Assembly (NCBI GenBank): GCA_009773475.1
Contig: WSXV01000010.1
Span: 1-64,000, forward strand
Direction: 5' to 3'
DNA: 64,000 nt
Source of the DNA: Desulfobulbaceae bacterium
GTDB taxonomy: Bacteria; Desulfobacterota; Desulfobulbia; Desulfobulbales; Desulfocapsaceae
Shown: piece by piece, positions 52,372 to 62,639 of the stretch
How the letters are laid out: every line of letters starts with the position of its first letter
Numbering within the stretch: position 1 is the stretch's first letter
Made by a program: the position numbers and the translations under genes
The notes under the pieces: model-generated
What the model saw: the letters and a program-made list of their open reading frames with translations, nothing else
What the model was told of the DNA's origin: nothing
Databases searched by the model: none

Positions 52372-54027
52372 TTAACGTTTCAGATTGATCAGCTCACCAA
52401 GCAGTTCATCAACGGTGGTGATAATCTTGGAATTGGCTTGAAATCCGCGCTGGACAGTGATCATGTTGACAAATTCCTTGCCCATATCGACATTGGACTG
52501 CTCGAGGGAGTTGGTGAATATTTTACCAAGCTCAGGGCCAGGCAGGCCGATTCGAGGGACACCAGATTGATCAGAGGCCAGAAACAAATTGCTGCCAATC
52601 AGGTTAAGACCATTGGGATTGGTGAATTTGGCCAGGGTGATGTTGGCAATTTGAGTCTGTTCACCGTTGGAATAGGAAGCGATAACGACGCCCTCATTGT
52701 TGATGGTGACGTTAGTCAGATTGCCCGAGGCAAATCCATTCTGGTCTTGCGAGATAACCTTGGAAACATTGTTGAACTGGGTGGTGTCAAAGTTTATTGC
52801 AATAGCGGTTGGAGTCGAGCCATTTTGCCAGTCAAGTTCTGCTGCGGTAATGTTCCCCGTGCCGCCGCTGCTGAGGAGTCCATCCGCAGTAAATACTATT
52901 TGTCCTTCAGGTGAGCTGCCGGCTAAACTGCCCAGGGCCGCCCCAGTGGAATCTTCCGCACTCCAGAACCAGTTCCAGGTATTAGGGGCGGGATCTTTAC
53001 GAAAATAGGTGGTGACGATATGTGGATTGCCCAGGGTGTCATAGGTCTGGGTAGAAGCCGCATAGTCATAGGTCCTGGTATTTGCAGGATCAAAGGCAAT
53101 GCCGGACGCTGGCGTACCAACTTGTGCCGTACCAACCTGGTCTACCCCCCCTGCCAAGGGGAAGTTTGCGGGCGGGGTGCCAAGAGTGTTCACGTTGGCA
53201 CCTGTGGCACCGGTCCATGTGACTTGTGTTATACCGGCAGTAGTGAGCAGACCAGCAATTTGTGTATCGGTATAAGAGTTATTGGAGAAGTCTGCTGTGA
53301 TGGTAAGAGTGGATCCTGCAAATGAAGCAGTGTTTCCAGTATTTGCATCGACAAATGCGATATTGTAATTTGCTCCAGCGCCAGTTGCAACAGAAGTAAT
53401 TGCTAGACCTCCCAGAGAAGCGGTAGCAGTCGTAGCAGGGGCGTAATCGCTGCTGGCTGGCGTGTAACCGGGACTGGCAGCTACAAAAACGGGAATAGCA
53501 ACGGTGCTGGCGTCGAGGTTGCTGTTCAAGGTGAGGGCGTCGGTAACCTTCGCTGGAATCAGGCCAACGTTTTCAACCACGATATCGGTTGGGTCACCGG
53601 CAACGAGTTCGTTTGTGGCAGGATCAAAGGATTTGCCTTGAACCCGTAATCCTTCAGGGTTTACCAGATAGCCGGCTTCATCAAAGCGAAAGGCGCCGGC
53701 ACGGGAGTAAAAGCTGGTATTGTTGCCGATCTCCTTGAGCATGAAGAAGCCGTCTCCTTCAATGGCCAGGTCAGTGTCGGTTTCGGTGGATTCAAAGGTG
53801 CCCTGGCTGAAGATACTGTCAACCTTGGACATGCCAACACCTCGGCCGACCTGGGATGCACCACCGGAACCAAAGACGGTGCTGGAGAGCAGGTCAGAGA
53901 AAACCGTCCGTGAGCCTTTGAAACCGAGGGTATTGGTGTTGGCCAGGTTGTTGCCGATAACACTCATGGCCTGTGAGTTGGTGTTCAGTCCGCTGACGCC
54001 GCTGTAGAGTGCGCTTGAAATTCCCAT
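52372..54027 (-). CDS. flgE: Flagellar hook protein FlgE
   Basis: 551 residues. SALYSGVSGLNTNSQAMSVI with NNLANTNTLGFKGSRTVFSD is the hook/rod N-terminus; the C-terminus has SNVDMGKEFVNMITVQRGFQ and ANSKIITTVDELLGELINLK. The Thr/Ala-rich middle (about 170-330) is an enlarged surface domain. FlgE polymerises into the hook. It is 54 nt downstream of flgD. Confidence 0.97.
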   Translation of the reverse strand: MGISSALYSGVSGLNTNSQAMSVIGNNLANTNTLGFKGSRTVFSDLLSSTVFGSGGASQVGRGVGMSKVDSIFSQGTFESTETDTDLAIEGDGFFMLKEIGNNTSFYSRAGAFRFDEAGYLVNPEGLRVQGKSFDPATNELVAGDPTDIVVENVGLIPAKVTDALTLNSNLDASTVAIPVFVAASPGYTPASSDYAPATTATASLGGLAITSVATGAGANYNIAFVDANTGNTASFAGSTLTITADFSNNSYTDTQIAGLLTTAGITQVTWTGATGANVNTLGTPPANFPLAGGVDQVGTAQVGTPASGIAFDPANTRTYDYAASTQTYDTLGNPHIVTTYFRKDPAPNTWNWFWSAEDSTGAALGSLAGSSPEGQIVFTADGLLSSGGTGNITAAELDWQNGSTPTAIAINFDTTQFNNVSKVISQDQNGFASGNLTNVTINNEGVVIASYSNGEQTQIANITLAKFTNPNGLNLIGSNLFLASDQSGVPRIGLPGPELGKIFTNSLEQSNVDMGKEFVNMITVQRGFQANSKIITTVDELLGELINLKR

Positions 54028-54081
54028 GGATGATGCCTCCTTGTATGTTCCGGTGATGAAACGGTATTGCCGGTGCAGGGT

Positions 54082-54939
54082 TTAGAGAGTTTTGATATAA
54101 TTAGTGATAATATCCTGTGCCGTCTGCTCATCATCCGTGGAAGCAGTTTTGTCAGCGGTTGTAGCGGCTACTGTCCCTGCAGCCGTATTCGTAGTTGTAT
54201 TAGTGGTGATAGCGGAATTCGTAAGTGCCGTTGTCTGAGCGCTGTTCGCTGACTCTGTGACTTTGATCAGATTGTTAAAAAGAACCTCACCGGCCTTGGT
54301 GGTCAGCATGCCATTGCTCAGGTCCACACCGGTTACCTCGGAGCTGATAAGAGGAGCTGCGGCAACACTGGCCCCGGATTTAGCGGCAGTGGCCGAGAGA
54401 ACTATCTTGTAGGTGCCGGCGGCGACAGTCTCACCGTCCATATCTGTTCCATCCCAGGTGATAAAATGATTGCCTGTCTTCAGCTCAGTGTCCTCGGCCT
54501 GCAGGGTTTTAATGGTTTTGCCGTCGCTATCCTGCAGGGAGATTGTAACGCCTGTGGCAACGCCGTCTAATTGGTAACCAACTGCGATGGGGTCACCCTC
54601 AAAGGAAAAGGAACTTCCATTGTAGGAGACCTCTTTGCCGATCAGGCTCAGGGCGGAAAGTTTTTGGGAATTGGCCTGGGCCGTGGTCAATCCTGCCATG
54701 CTCTCATTCAGATTGTATAACTGCTCCAGGGAGCTGAACTGGGCGAGCTGGGCGGTAAATTCAGTGGGGTCATCCGGGTTGAGTGGATCCTGATTCTGAA
54801 GTTGGGCCACCAGCAGGGTCAGAAAATCTTCTTTTCCCATAATGTCGGCAGTTTTTGAAGCCGATGTTGATGTGCTGGTTTTAGCACTGGTGCTGGCGGC
54901 AGTTGCGGTGGTGAAGGTGTCGGTGGCGATGGTGGTCAT
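54082..54939 (-). CDS. flgD: Hook cap protein FlgD
   Basis: 285 residues. The N-terminal part reads MGKEDFLTLLVAQLQNQDPL with TEFTAQLAQFSSLEQLYN, the FlgD signature (about residues 34-78); a FlgD Ig-like domain (about 100-190) includes GNHFITWDGTDMDGETVAAG. The C-terminus is a long Thr/Ala-rich tail. FlgD caps the growing hook. It begins 11 nt after fliK. Confidence 0.96.
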   Translation of the reverse strand: MTTIATDTFTTATAASTSAKTSTSTSASKTADIMGKEDFLTLLVAQLQNQDPLNPDDPTEFTAQLAQFSSLEQLYNLNESMAGLTTAQANSQKLSALSLIGKEVSYNGSSFSFEGDPIAVGYQLDGVATGVTISLQDSDGKTIKTLQAEDTELKTGNHFITWDGTDMDGETVAAGTYKIVLSATAAKSGASVAAAPLISSEVTGVDLSNGMLTTKAGEVLFNNLIKVTESANSAQTTALTNSAITTNTTTNTAAGTVAATTADKTASTDDEQTAQDIITNYIKTL

Positions 54940-54950
54940 GGCAGTCTGTT

Positions 54951-56408
54951 TTATATGCTCAGGTTGATGCCTGAGTCCATGGGGCCTACATAGAGCTCTT
55001 CGACTGAGTTTAGGGACGGTTCAAAAGAGGCGTTGCCGGGGACAACTGTTCCCCGGGGGGTAGAATCCTGCCTGGAAGAAAATTGTTGCTGAAAGAAATC
55101 ATTGCGGCTTGAATCTGTTGCCTCCAGGGTCACTTTGAAATCTTCCACGGTAAATCCCTGCTGCTCAAGGATTGCTCTCAACTTGGGCATATTTTTTTCA
55201 ATAGTGTCCTGGATTTGCTGAGTGCCGGCGGCAATATGGGCCTTGATGGAGTCACCTTTTACCAGGATGTCGATCTTGAGAGCGCCGAGTTCGGCTGGAT
55301 TAAGGTTTAGGCTTATCTTGCTTGTCTGCAGGCGGGGATTGATGCTGAAACGTTCGACAAGATGATTAATAAGTTCTTCAGCTGGAACTTGTACGGCAGG
55401 TGTTAAGGTTGCTGGTTGAGCAGCGCTGGTATGACCTGGCGTGGTGATGGCTGTTTGTGTTCCAAGGCCAGTGACAATAAATTGACTTGCTGATTCATTG
55501 TTGCTCTGGGAAACGGACAGGGGAGTGATGGTGTTCTGCTGACTGGCGTTATTCTCCTGTTGTCCCGTCTCCTGCTGTTGCTGTCCAGACGTGCGTTGAT
55601 CTGATACGCCCTCAATTTTTGTGTCCAGCGAGTGTTTGCCCATATTGTCGCGCAAGGATTTCCCTGTATCTTGTGTCAAATTTCCGTCAACATCAACTTC
55701 TGTCCTGGATGCCATCGGTTTTGACATGGTTGCAGATTCTATAGCAGATTGAAGATAGGGAGAGGTGAGGCCATTGAGCGAATCACTTGGTGCTGGCAGG
55801 GCAGATGTATGAACGGCAAGGGTATTCCGAGGGTCCCCATTGAGGATGGAATCGATTTGCTGAGTTAAGAGAGAAGCACTCTTTGGAGTGTTCACGCTGA
55901 AAGGCTCGGTTGACAATTCTTTACCTGCTTCGAGAGCAGTGTCTGCTGCAGCCTGCGATGTTGTCACCGGTTCATTGGTCGACATGGTCATTATCTGCTG
56001 TTGGGCGTTCACTTCAGTGTTGGCTGGTGTAGTAGGTGTAACAGGGATAGCAAGGGAAGCAGGAGTAACAACAGGAATTACAGGGGTAGCAGGTAATGCA
56101 GGATCAGCCATACCGGAAAATGTTAATGAAGCTTCCTGGCCGGTTAGAAGTTGTCTGACTGGCAGAGCCGGTATTTCTTGCAAGGAAAGGGCGGCCAATT
56201 CAGCTGCCATGACTTCCTGCTGGCTGGAAGTCGAAACGGATGTCTCTGTATCAACAGATTCCTGTGTTTCCTTGGGTGTATTATCTGCCGTTGCTGCATC
56301 CAGAAAATTACTGAATGAAGTGGTCTCATCACTTGCTGGAGCACTTTGCGCCCGAGTTTTAGGGGGAGGAACGGCTGTCGGGGTGATAGCAGGAAGGGAT
56401 GCTTCCAT
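54951..56408 (-). CDS. fliK: Hook-length control protein FliK
   Basis: 485 residues. Residues 1-330 are a long Pro/Thr/Gln-rich disordered ruler; the C-terminal Flg_hook domain (about 345-435) has LQTSKISLNLNPAELGALKI and EQQGFTVEDFKVTLEATDSS. FliK measures hook length and triggers the FlhB switch. It is 5 nt after the MotE-like gene and precedes flgD. Confidence 0.94.
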   Translation of the reverse strand: MEASLPAITPTAVPPPKTRAQSAPASDETTSFSNFLDAATADNTPKETQESVDTETSVSTSSQQEVMAAELAALSLQEIPALPVRQLLTGQEASLTFSGMADPALPATPVIPVVTPASLAIPVTPTTPANTEVNAQQQIMTMSTNEPVTTSQAAADTALEAGKELSTEPFSVNTPKSASLLTQQIDSILNGDPRNTLAVHTSALPAPSDSLNGLTSPYLQSAIESATMSKPMASRTEVDVDGNLTQDTGKSLRDNMGKHSLDTKIEGVSDQRTSGQQQQETGQQENNASQQNTITPLSVSQSNNESASQFIVTGLGTQTAITTPGHTSAAQPATLTPAVQVPAEELINHLVERFSINPRLQTSKISLNLNPAELGALKIDILVKGDSIKAHIAAGTQQIQDTIEKNMPKLRAILEQQGFTVEDFKVTLEATDSSRNDFFQQQFSSRQDSTPRGTVVPGNASFEPSLNSVEELYVGPMDSGINLSI

Positions 56409-56413
56409 AGTTT

Positions 56414-56995
56414 TTACTCCGTTGACAAGGTGGACAGGGTAGTGGTCAAAGACGATGCCTTCAGTTTATCAAGTTGCTCCATGAGCTTGGCCGCCGATTT
56501 CGTTTTCATACCGGCAATGATGTCCGCTGCCAGCTGTTGATCTTTAAGAACACTCAAGGCAAGAGCTGCTTTATCCGGTTCCATTTTCGAGTATATCTTG
56601 CTCAGCTCTTCAATTTTTTTAAGCTCTGCGGCGTCTTTCTGGGCGAGCAATTCTTCGGTCTTTTGCTGCACTTTTTTAAGTTCCTGAATTTTTTTCTCCA
56701 TTTGTTCAAATTTCTTATCGACTTCTTGCTCGAGGGTCTTTAGCTCCTTTTCCCGGTCTGCCAATACTTTTATCTTTTCCTGTAAACCTGCCCGTTCCTG
56801 TTCAAGGGTGTCGTAAAGTCGGCGCTCCTCCACGGAAGAGTAAGATTTTTCCTGAGGTGTGTTGGCCGGGGGAGCTTCTGTCTTGTCAGACTTTGTGTCT
56901 TGTTTCGGCTCATTAGCTGCCAGTAATGGGAGCGGAGTGAAAATAATTGCCAAAGACAAACAGAGAAACAATAAACAAGAGATTTCTTTTTTCAT
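56414..56995 (-). CDS. MotE-like periplasmic coiled-coil protein
   Basis: 193 residues. A signal or anchor helix (about 5-27) is followed by a charged coiled coil (about 55-130) and a short MgtE_N-like domain (about 133-190: LSKIYSKMEPDKAALALSVL with AADIIAGMKTKSAAKLMEQL). This is the MotE layout; MotE is a chaperone-like partner of the stator protein MotC in some alphaproteobacteria and similar proteins lie after fliJ in many deltaproteobacteria. The gap to fliJ is about 280 nt with nothing recognised. Confidence 0.75.
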   Translation of the reverse strand: MKKEISCLLFLCLSLAIIFTPLPLLAANEPKQDTKSDKTEAPPANTPQEKSYSSVEERRLYDTLEQERAGLQEKIKVLADREKELKTLEQEVDKKFEQMEKKIQELKKVQQKTEELLAQKDAAELKKIEELSKIYSKMEPDKAALALSVLKDQQLAADIIAGMKTKSAAKLMEQLDKLKASSLTTTLSTLSTE

Positions 56996-57277
56996 GATAG
57001 GTTCACAAAGGTAAAGGGAATGAATTCTTGGTGCTCAATCCTCACGTATCTCAATTGCATACAATGAAACCAGCAAAAGTGGAATGGAACAGCCAACACC
57101 CCTAAAAAAGAGGAGGTGCAGATTTTTGGTTAAGTATATTTTGAGGTATGGAAGAAATGCGGAGAAAGCTTCACTGGCCGCAGTTTAATGTCCCGAGAAG
57201 TATGAAAAGTACAAAAAAGGGACATGCCGTCATTTGACGGTGAGGATTGACTCCAAGCCCACTCTATGCCGTTGTTG

Positions 57278-57712
57278 CTATTTCCTGTTATGAAAGATAA
57301 CCGCAATTTCATCAAGGGTGGCGGTCTCTTTTTGATGCAGATAGAGCTGCCAGGCTTCATTCTGTTTTGTTTGCAGGGTTTCCATTATTTTCCGGTCTTT
57401 ACTGCGGGATATCAGATGCTTCTGTGCCCGGTTTGTTTCCTCTTTTTTGCCGCGCAGGATGGTCTGTAATGTCAGACGCTGTTTTTCAAGCAGGAGAATC
57501 CGCTGTTCGAATTGAGCCTGCTTGATCACCTCAATTCCATTGATTTGCTCCCTTGCCAATGTCTCAATAAGGTGTAAGAGGATTTCTTCATTTTTGTCGA
57601 GTTGCTGCTGAGCGTTATGTTCTGCCTCCTGCGCCTGGACCAGGCGATGAATGGCCTGGTCTTCCAGAATTTTTCGATGCTTGAGAACCGTGAGGAGTGA
57701 AAATGGCTTCAT
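57278..57712 (-). CDS. fliJ: Export chaperone-escort protein FliJ
   Basis: 144 residues, one long two-helix coiled coil typical of FliJ. The opening FSLLTVLKHRKILEDQAIHRL corresponds to the FRLQxVLxxRxxxExxA family start (seen as LLTVLKHRKILED). FliJ escorts chaperones and joins FliI to FlhA. It is about 50 nt downstream of fliI. Confidence 0.9.
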   Translation of the reverse strand: MKPFSLLTVLKHRKILEDQAIHRLVQAQEAEHNAQQQLDKNEEILLHLIETLAREQINGIEVIKQAQFEQRILLLEKQRLTLQTILRGKKEETNRAQKHLISRSKDRKIMETLQTKQNEAWQLYLHQKETATLDEIAVIFHNRK

Positions 57713-57764
57713 GGGAGAATAATTGAGCGCTAAAAGAGCTATCTGCTAACAGTCAAAAAGGTGT

Positions 57765-59138
57765 TCATTTCTTATCGAGGTCTTCGCCTCGGCGATCTCT
57801 TTTTTGGGGAGCATCATCTTTTCTGCCGCTGAGCAGTTCCCCAAGTTGTTCAATGGTTTGTTTCAACGGGGTGCTTTCGGTCATCCCCTGCTTGAGGAAG
57901 TCGTTGATAGAGTCTATTCTGGTGATGGCATGGTCAATTTTAGGGTTCGATCCTTTGGCGTAGGCTCCGATATTAATGAGATCTTCAGCCTCCTTGTGCG
58001 TTGCAAGAATGGATCTGACCTGACCTGCCAGTTCAAGATGACGTGGGGAGACGATGTCGCGCATGACCCGGCTGGTAGAGTTCAGAATATCGATGGCCGG
58101 GAAGTGGTTCTTGGCGGCAATGGCCCGGGAAAGAACAATATGACCATCAAGGATGGAGCGTACTGAGTCCGCTACCGGTTCGGTCATATCGTCACCATCA
58201 ACCAGGACCGTGTAGAGTCCGGTGATGGAACCCTTGCCGTTGAAGCGTCCAGCCCGTTCAAGAAGTTTCGGCAGGGTGGCGAAGACGGAAGGGGTGTACC
58301 CCTTGGTAGTGGGCGGTTCACCTACGGCAAGGCCAATCTCGCGCATGGCCATGGCAAAGCGGGTGACGGAATCCATCATTAACAGGACATTTTTCCCTTG
58401 CCCACAAAAGAACTCCGCGATGGCAGTGGCCACAAAGGCTCCCCGCATTCGCAGTAGCGGGGATTGATCCGAGGTGACCACCACAATTACTGAGCGAGCC
58501 AGGCCATCCTTACCAAGATCGCGCTCGATAAATTCCCTTACCTCACGTCCTCGTTCACCAATCAATGCGATGACGTTGATGTCAGCTCTGGCATACCGGG
58601 CCATCATGCCCAGAAGTACACTTTTGCCGACACCGGAACCAGCCATAATGCCCATGCGCTGCCCCATGCCACAGGTTGTCAGGCCGTTGATCGAACGAAT
58701 TCCAAGATCAAGGGATTCGGAGATGTTGGCCCGCTGCATTGGCCCGGGAGGCAGGGCATAGATGGCCTTTTCCTGAGTGAGCAAAGGGGCAGGAAGGCCG
58801 TCCAGAGGGTTTTCCATGGCATCAATGACTCGCCCCAGGAGGGTGTCGCCGACTTGGATGGTAGCGCTGTCCTTGATGATCCTGATCTGGCTGCCGGGTC
58901 CCAGGCCACGTAATTCACCCAGGGGCATGAGCAGGGCCCGCGAATCTTTGAAGCCGACGATCTCCGCCATTATCGGCTCCTTGTTTCTATCAAGCGGGGT
59001 CAACTGGCAGAGAGAGCCAATGGAGGAGGAGGGACAGAATCCTTCGACTACCAGCCCGACAATGCGGGTGACTTTTCCCCAGACCTTAATCGGGTTGAGA
59101 TTGGCAATGGCGGTGGCTGCTGGGGAGAGGGAGGACAT
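57765..59138 (-). CDS. fliI: Flagellum-specific ATPase FliI
   Basis: 457 residues. Walker A GSGVGKS is at about 167-173; IALIGERGREVREFIERDL, the Walker B NVLLMMDSVTRFAMA and the GSITGLYTVLVDGDDMTEPV segment are typical. FliI hydrolyses ATP to support substrate delivery. It begins 2 nt after fliH. Confidence 0.97.
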   Translation of the reverse strand: MSSLSPAATAIANLNPIKVWGKVTRIVGLVVEGFCPSSSIGSLCQLTPLDRNKEPIMAEIVGFKDSRALLMPLGELRGLGPGSQIRIIKDSATIQVGDTLLGRVIDAMENPLDGLPAPLLTQEKAIYALPPGPMQRANISESLDLGIRSINGLTTCGMGQRMGIMAGSGVGKSVLLGMMARYARADINVIALIGERGREVREFIERDLGKDGLARSVIVVVTSDQSPLLRMRGAFVATAIAEFFCGQGKNVLLMMDSVTRFAMAMREIGLAVGEPPTTKGYTPSVFATLPKLLERAGRFNGKGSITGLYTVLVDGDDMTEPVADSVRSILDGHIVLSRAIAAKNHFPAIDILNSTSRVMRDIVSPRHLELAGQVRSILATHKEAEDLINIGAYAKGSNPKIDHAITRIDSINDFLKQGMTESTPLKQTIEQLGELLSGRKDDAPQKRDRRGEDLDKK

Positions 59139-59140
59139 GG

Positions 59141-59941
59141 TTACAGGATTTTTTGTAGAGGTTCTATCGCGACGGAGGCAGTCAAGGGGCCAGATTCCTG
59201 AGAAGACTCAAGGGCTTCCCTGATGACTTGCAACTGGCTGTCGACGGTGGCATCAACGGTGCAATGGGCTGATTCTAGTATGCAACCACCGCGTTCTATG
59301 GACTTATCTGTCTTGAGAACGATATTGTCGAGTCCGCTGATGTCGTCAATGAGTTCTTTTTTCTTTGCCTGGATAGCCTCAAAATCTTGCGGGTTGATCC
59401 GAATCTGGAATTCTTCTGACTTAACTGCAAGGCGAATGGCATCCTCAATGGTAGCAAGAATTGTTTCACTTTGTTCATCAATGGAATGGCGGATGATCTT
59501 TTCGGCAATGATCATGACCAGCCTGTGCATCTCGTCGAGATTATTGCGCAGTATCGTTTCATGTAGGTTTGTTAATTGATTGCAGGCTGATTGCAGGGTA
59601 AGGGCAGCGTTCCCAAAATCTTTATCTGCCTGGCGTCTTCCTTCAAGCGCACCTTCATAAAAAGCCTGTTGTCGGATCAGGTCCAGGTCAACGGCGGGGG
59701 CGGGCGGTGCGAGAGGAGGAGCAGCGTCAGCAGAATTTTCTGCCTTTGCAGATTGACCAGGCAAGACAGGATTTTGATTAGAGTCAACCTTGGCTCCATG
59801 GGGGCCGTCAGCAACAAATGATTTTCGAGGTGCTAGTGCTGATATCTCCTGCCAGGATGATTCCGAGGAGGAACCTGGTGAAGGGAGAAGTTGTTTCGCG
59901 ACAAAGGAGTCACTGTGTTTGAAGATTTTAGACAAGCTCAT
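59141..59941 (-). CDS. fliH: FliI regulator FliH
   Basis: 266 residues from the ATG at 59941, preceded by GGGAG; a TTG 18 nt upstream is rejected. It overlaps fliG by 14 nt. The C-terminal domain (about 135-250) is FliH/YscL-like with LVMIIAEKIIRHSIDEQSET and VKSEEFQIRINPQDFEAI; the N-terminal half is low-complexity. FliH holds and inhibits FliI and links it to the C-ring. Confidence 0.93.
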   Translation of the reverse strand: MSLSKIFKHSDSFVAKQLLPSPGSSSESSWQEISALAPRKSFVADGPHGAKVDSNQNPVLPGQSAKAENSADAAPPLAPPAPAVDLDLIRQQAFYEGALEGRRQADKDFGNAALTLQSACNQLTNLHETILRNNLDEMHRLVMIIAEKIIRHSIDEQSETILATIEDAIRLAVKSEEFQIRINPQDFEAIQAKKKELIDDISGLDNIVLKTDKSIERGGCILESAHCTVDATVDSQLQVIREALESSQESGPLTASVAIEPLQKIL

Positions 59942-60932
59942 CGCCACTCCCTGATCCAAGCACTATTTTCCCTTCATCTTGAAGTTTCATGGCGATCTTG
60001 ACGATGGTCTGCTGCATGGCCTCAACCTCAGAAAGCCTCACCGGCCCCATGGCATCGAGGTCATCGCGGATCATATCACCGGCACGGGATGACATATTGG
60101 CAAAGATCTTCTCTTTCATTTCATCGGAGGCTGATTTCAAGGCCAGGGTCAGGGAGTCGTTACTGACCTCACGGAGAATGAGCTGGAGTGAACGGCCATC
60201 AAGGGCCACCAGATTTTCAAAGGTGAACATGCGTTTCCGAATTTCTTCCGCCATATCCGGGTCTGACTGTTCGATGGATTCGAGGATTTCCGTATCCATA
60301 CTGTTTTTCATATGATCCAGGAGATCGACAACTTTATCCAACCCTCCAACCTGCTTCTGCTCTTTGCTGCCGACCAGGCCAATCTCGCGATGCAGGGCAT
60401 CTTCAATACGATTGATAACCTCGGTGGAAACTTTTTCAATTTTGGCGATTCGGTAGATAACGTCAGCGCGAACCTCTTCGGGAAGATTGGCCAGGATTTC
60501 GCTGGCGTGTTCCACATGCTGGGTGGAAAGAATAAGGGCCATGGTCTGGGGATGTTCTTTTTCGAGCAGGCCGGCCACCATCTTTGGATGCATCAGGGCA
60601 ATGGTTTCCAGGGGCCGTGATTCGGTCCCGGAAACAAATTGCTCCATGAGCTCAGCCGTACGTTCTTCTGAACCTGCAGAGGAAATGGCCTTTTTGGCAA
60701 ATTCAGCGCCCTTGACAAACAGGCCGGCAAGCTCCTTCTGGGTCTCAGCATAATTAGCGAAGACCTTATCTTTAATAGTTTCAGGGATATGATCAATGGT
60801 AGCCATGGTGCGAGTCACTTGGCGGATCTCGTCGTCAGAGAGTTCCTGGAAAATCTTGGCGGTGGCCTCTTCGCCCAGGCAAATGAGCAGGACGGCAGCC
60901 TTGTTGATGCCGGTGAGGGTTTTAATATTCAT
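59928..60932 (-). CDS. fliG: Motor switch protein FliG
   Basis: 334 residues. ICLGEEATAKIFQELSDDEI near the start, the middle-domain EHPQTMALILSTQ motif (EHPQ near residue 130) and the C-terminal charged helix FENLVALDGRSLQLILREV are diagnostic. FliG binds FliF and interacts with the stator to make torque. It begins 13 nt after fliF ends. Confidence 0.97.
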   Translation of the reverse strand: MNIKTLTGINKAAVLLICLGEEATAKIFQELSDDEIRQVTRTMATIDHIPETIKDKVFANYAETQKELAGLFVKGAEFAKKAISSAGSEERTAELMEQFVSGTESRPLETIALMHPKMVAGLLEKEHPQTMALILSTQHVEHASEILANLPEEVRADVIYRIAKIEKVSTEVINRIEDALHREIGLVGSKEQKQVGGLDKVVDLLDHMKNSMDTEILESIEQSDPDMAEEIRKRMFTFENLVALDGRSLQLILREVSNDSLTLALKSASDEMKEKIFANMSSRAGDMIRDDLDAMGPVRLSEVEAMQQTIVKIAMKLQDEGKIVLGSGSGDELV

Positions 60933-60945
60933 TCATTATCCTATG

Positions 60946-62559
60946 TTATCCTTCCTGAATCCAGTTCTTTACAATATAGGCGGTTGGAACCTGATTCCTT
61001 GCAATGTCCTTGCGCATGTGCAGAATCATTTCATCGGGTGGCACTTCCGGTTCAGCTTCTTCCCTTGGCGGAGCGGCCTGCTCTCGTTCCATGTCGGCCA
61101 CGGTTTTATTGTGTTGGGTTACTTCTCCCTTCAATGTCTTGATGACCGGGCGGATCAGTAAAAAATAGGTAAGCAGTGCACCTATACCAATCAAGCCATA
61201 TTTGATAAAGGGAAGATATTCATACAGCTTGTTGGCAGGAGTTCCTTCGGTGATAACCGCATCTTTCGGAGGCTCGGTAAAGGGCATGGACACGATATTG
61301 AGACTGTCACCCCGCGCCTTCACCAATCCCAAGGCGCTTGTGACCATGTTTTCAAGGGATTTAAGCTCCTCTTCAGTCCGGGGCTGAGTGGTGGCTGGTT
61401 CCTTCTCTTTGCCGGGGATAATCTTGTCTGCCACCAGGACAGACACCGAGAGCTTGGTGATGCTGCCGACAGGGTTAATGGTTTTGCTGATGGTTTTGCT
61501 GATCTCGTAGTTCGTGGTACGTGAATTCTTGCTCGATGAGGGGCCGGATTTAGTCTGTTCGGGCGCATTGCCCTGGAGGTTGGATTGTACGCCCGGGACC
61601 CCTCCGCTGCTTTGACTGTTGCTGACTTCCTGCTGCTGTTGCTCGCTGCGAATTACCGGGTCATCGGCGTCAAAAAGCTCCTGGGTTTTTTCAACCTTAG
61701 CAAAATCCAAGGTCGCCGAGACGCGGACCATGGATTTGTCTACGCCCAGGGTCTTATCGAGCAGGTTCAAGGCCCGGGCCTCCATCCGCTGTTCCACTTC
61801 CTGCTGAAAGGCCAGCATGTCAAGGGAGAGGCTCTGGTCGGAGTCTTCTTTTTTTGTGCTGCTCAGTTCCTTGCCGGAGGCGTCGATGACCTTGACATTT
61901 TCAGGATTCATCCCCGTGACCGATCCTGCCACCAGATGCACGACCCCTTGAACCTGGTCTTTATCCAGTGTTCGACCGGGTTTCAGGGTAACAATGACGG
62001 AGGCCGTGGCCGCTTTCTGCTGGTTTTCAAAAAGGCGTTTTTCCGGAAGAGCCAGATGAACCCGGGTCGCTTCAACCGGCCCAAGGGAGCTGATGGTTCG
62101 AGCGAGCTCTCCCTGCAGAGCTCGAGTGTAGTTCACCTTCTGGACAAAATCGGTGAGGGCGAAACTCTGTTTGTCAAATATCTCAAAGCCAACCCCACCT
62201 CCGGATGGTAGTCCGCTTGCAGCAAGTTCAAGTCGGGTTTCATAGAGCTTGTCCGCCGGAACCCAGATGTTTTTGCCATCATTCTTCAGTTGATAGGGGA
62301 TCTTCTGCCCTTTGAGCCAGTTGATCACTGAACCGGCATCGGATTCATTGAGATTGGCATAGAGTAATTGCTGTGTTGCTGTTTGCGACTGGACGATGAT
62401 GACCGCAAACAGGGCAATTGAGATAAGGGCAACACCTGCAAGGGCTAATTGCCGGGAAAGTGGCCATTCAGTGATCAGCTTCAGAATATTTTTGCGTTCA
62501 ATGCCACCGCTTGCAGCGGTATCTCTGGTGAGCGGAGATGTTGTTTTTTCGTCTGCCAT
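60946..62559 (-). CDS. fliF: MS-ring protein FliF
   Basis: 537 residues. One membrane helix at about 36-55 and another at about 452-472 (LIGIGALLTYFLLIRPVI) enclose the periplasmic ring domains; LTDFVQKVNYTRALQGELAR and RVHLALPEKRLF are conserved. The short cytoplasmic C-terminus binds FliG. It is separated from fliE by about 360 nt containing repeats, although these genes are normally adjacent. Confidence 0.97.
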   Translation of the reverse strand: MADEKTTSPLTRDTAASGGIERKNILKLITEWPLSRQLALAGVALISIALFAVIIVQSQTATQQLLYANLNESDAGSVINWLKGQKIPYQLKNDGKNIWVPADKLYETRLELAASGLPSGGGVGFEIFDKQSFALTDFVQKVNYTRALQGELARTISSLGPVEATRVHLALPEKRLFENQQKAATASVIVTLKPGRTLDKDQVQGVVHLVAGSVTGMNPENVKVIDASGKELSSTKKEDSDQSLSLDMLAFQQEVEQRMEARALNLLDKTLGVDKSMVRVSATLDFAKVEKTQELFDADDPVIRSEQQQQEVSNSQSSGGVPGVQSNLQGNAPEQTKSGPSSSKNSRTTNYEISKTISKTINPVGSITKLSVSVLVADKIIPGKEKEPATTQPRTEEELKSLENMVTSALGLVKARGDSLNIVSMPFTEPPKDAVITEGTPANKLYEYLPFIKYGLIGIGALLTYFLLIRPVIKTLKGEVTQHNKTVADMEREQAAPPREEAEPEVPPDEMILHMRKDIARNQVPTAYIVKNWIQEG

Positions 62560-62639
62560 GAAAAAATCCTTTTTTATTATGGCTGTTTGCCAGGAAGGCG
62601 CCTGTTCAGAGAGCCAACCGGGAAAGAACGGCTGTTTCT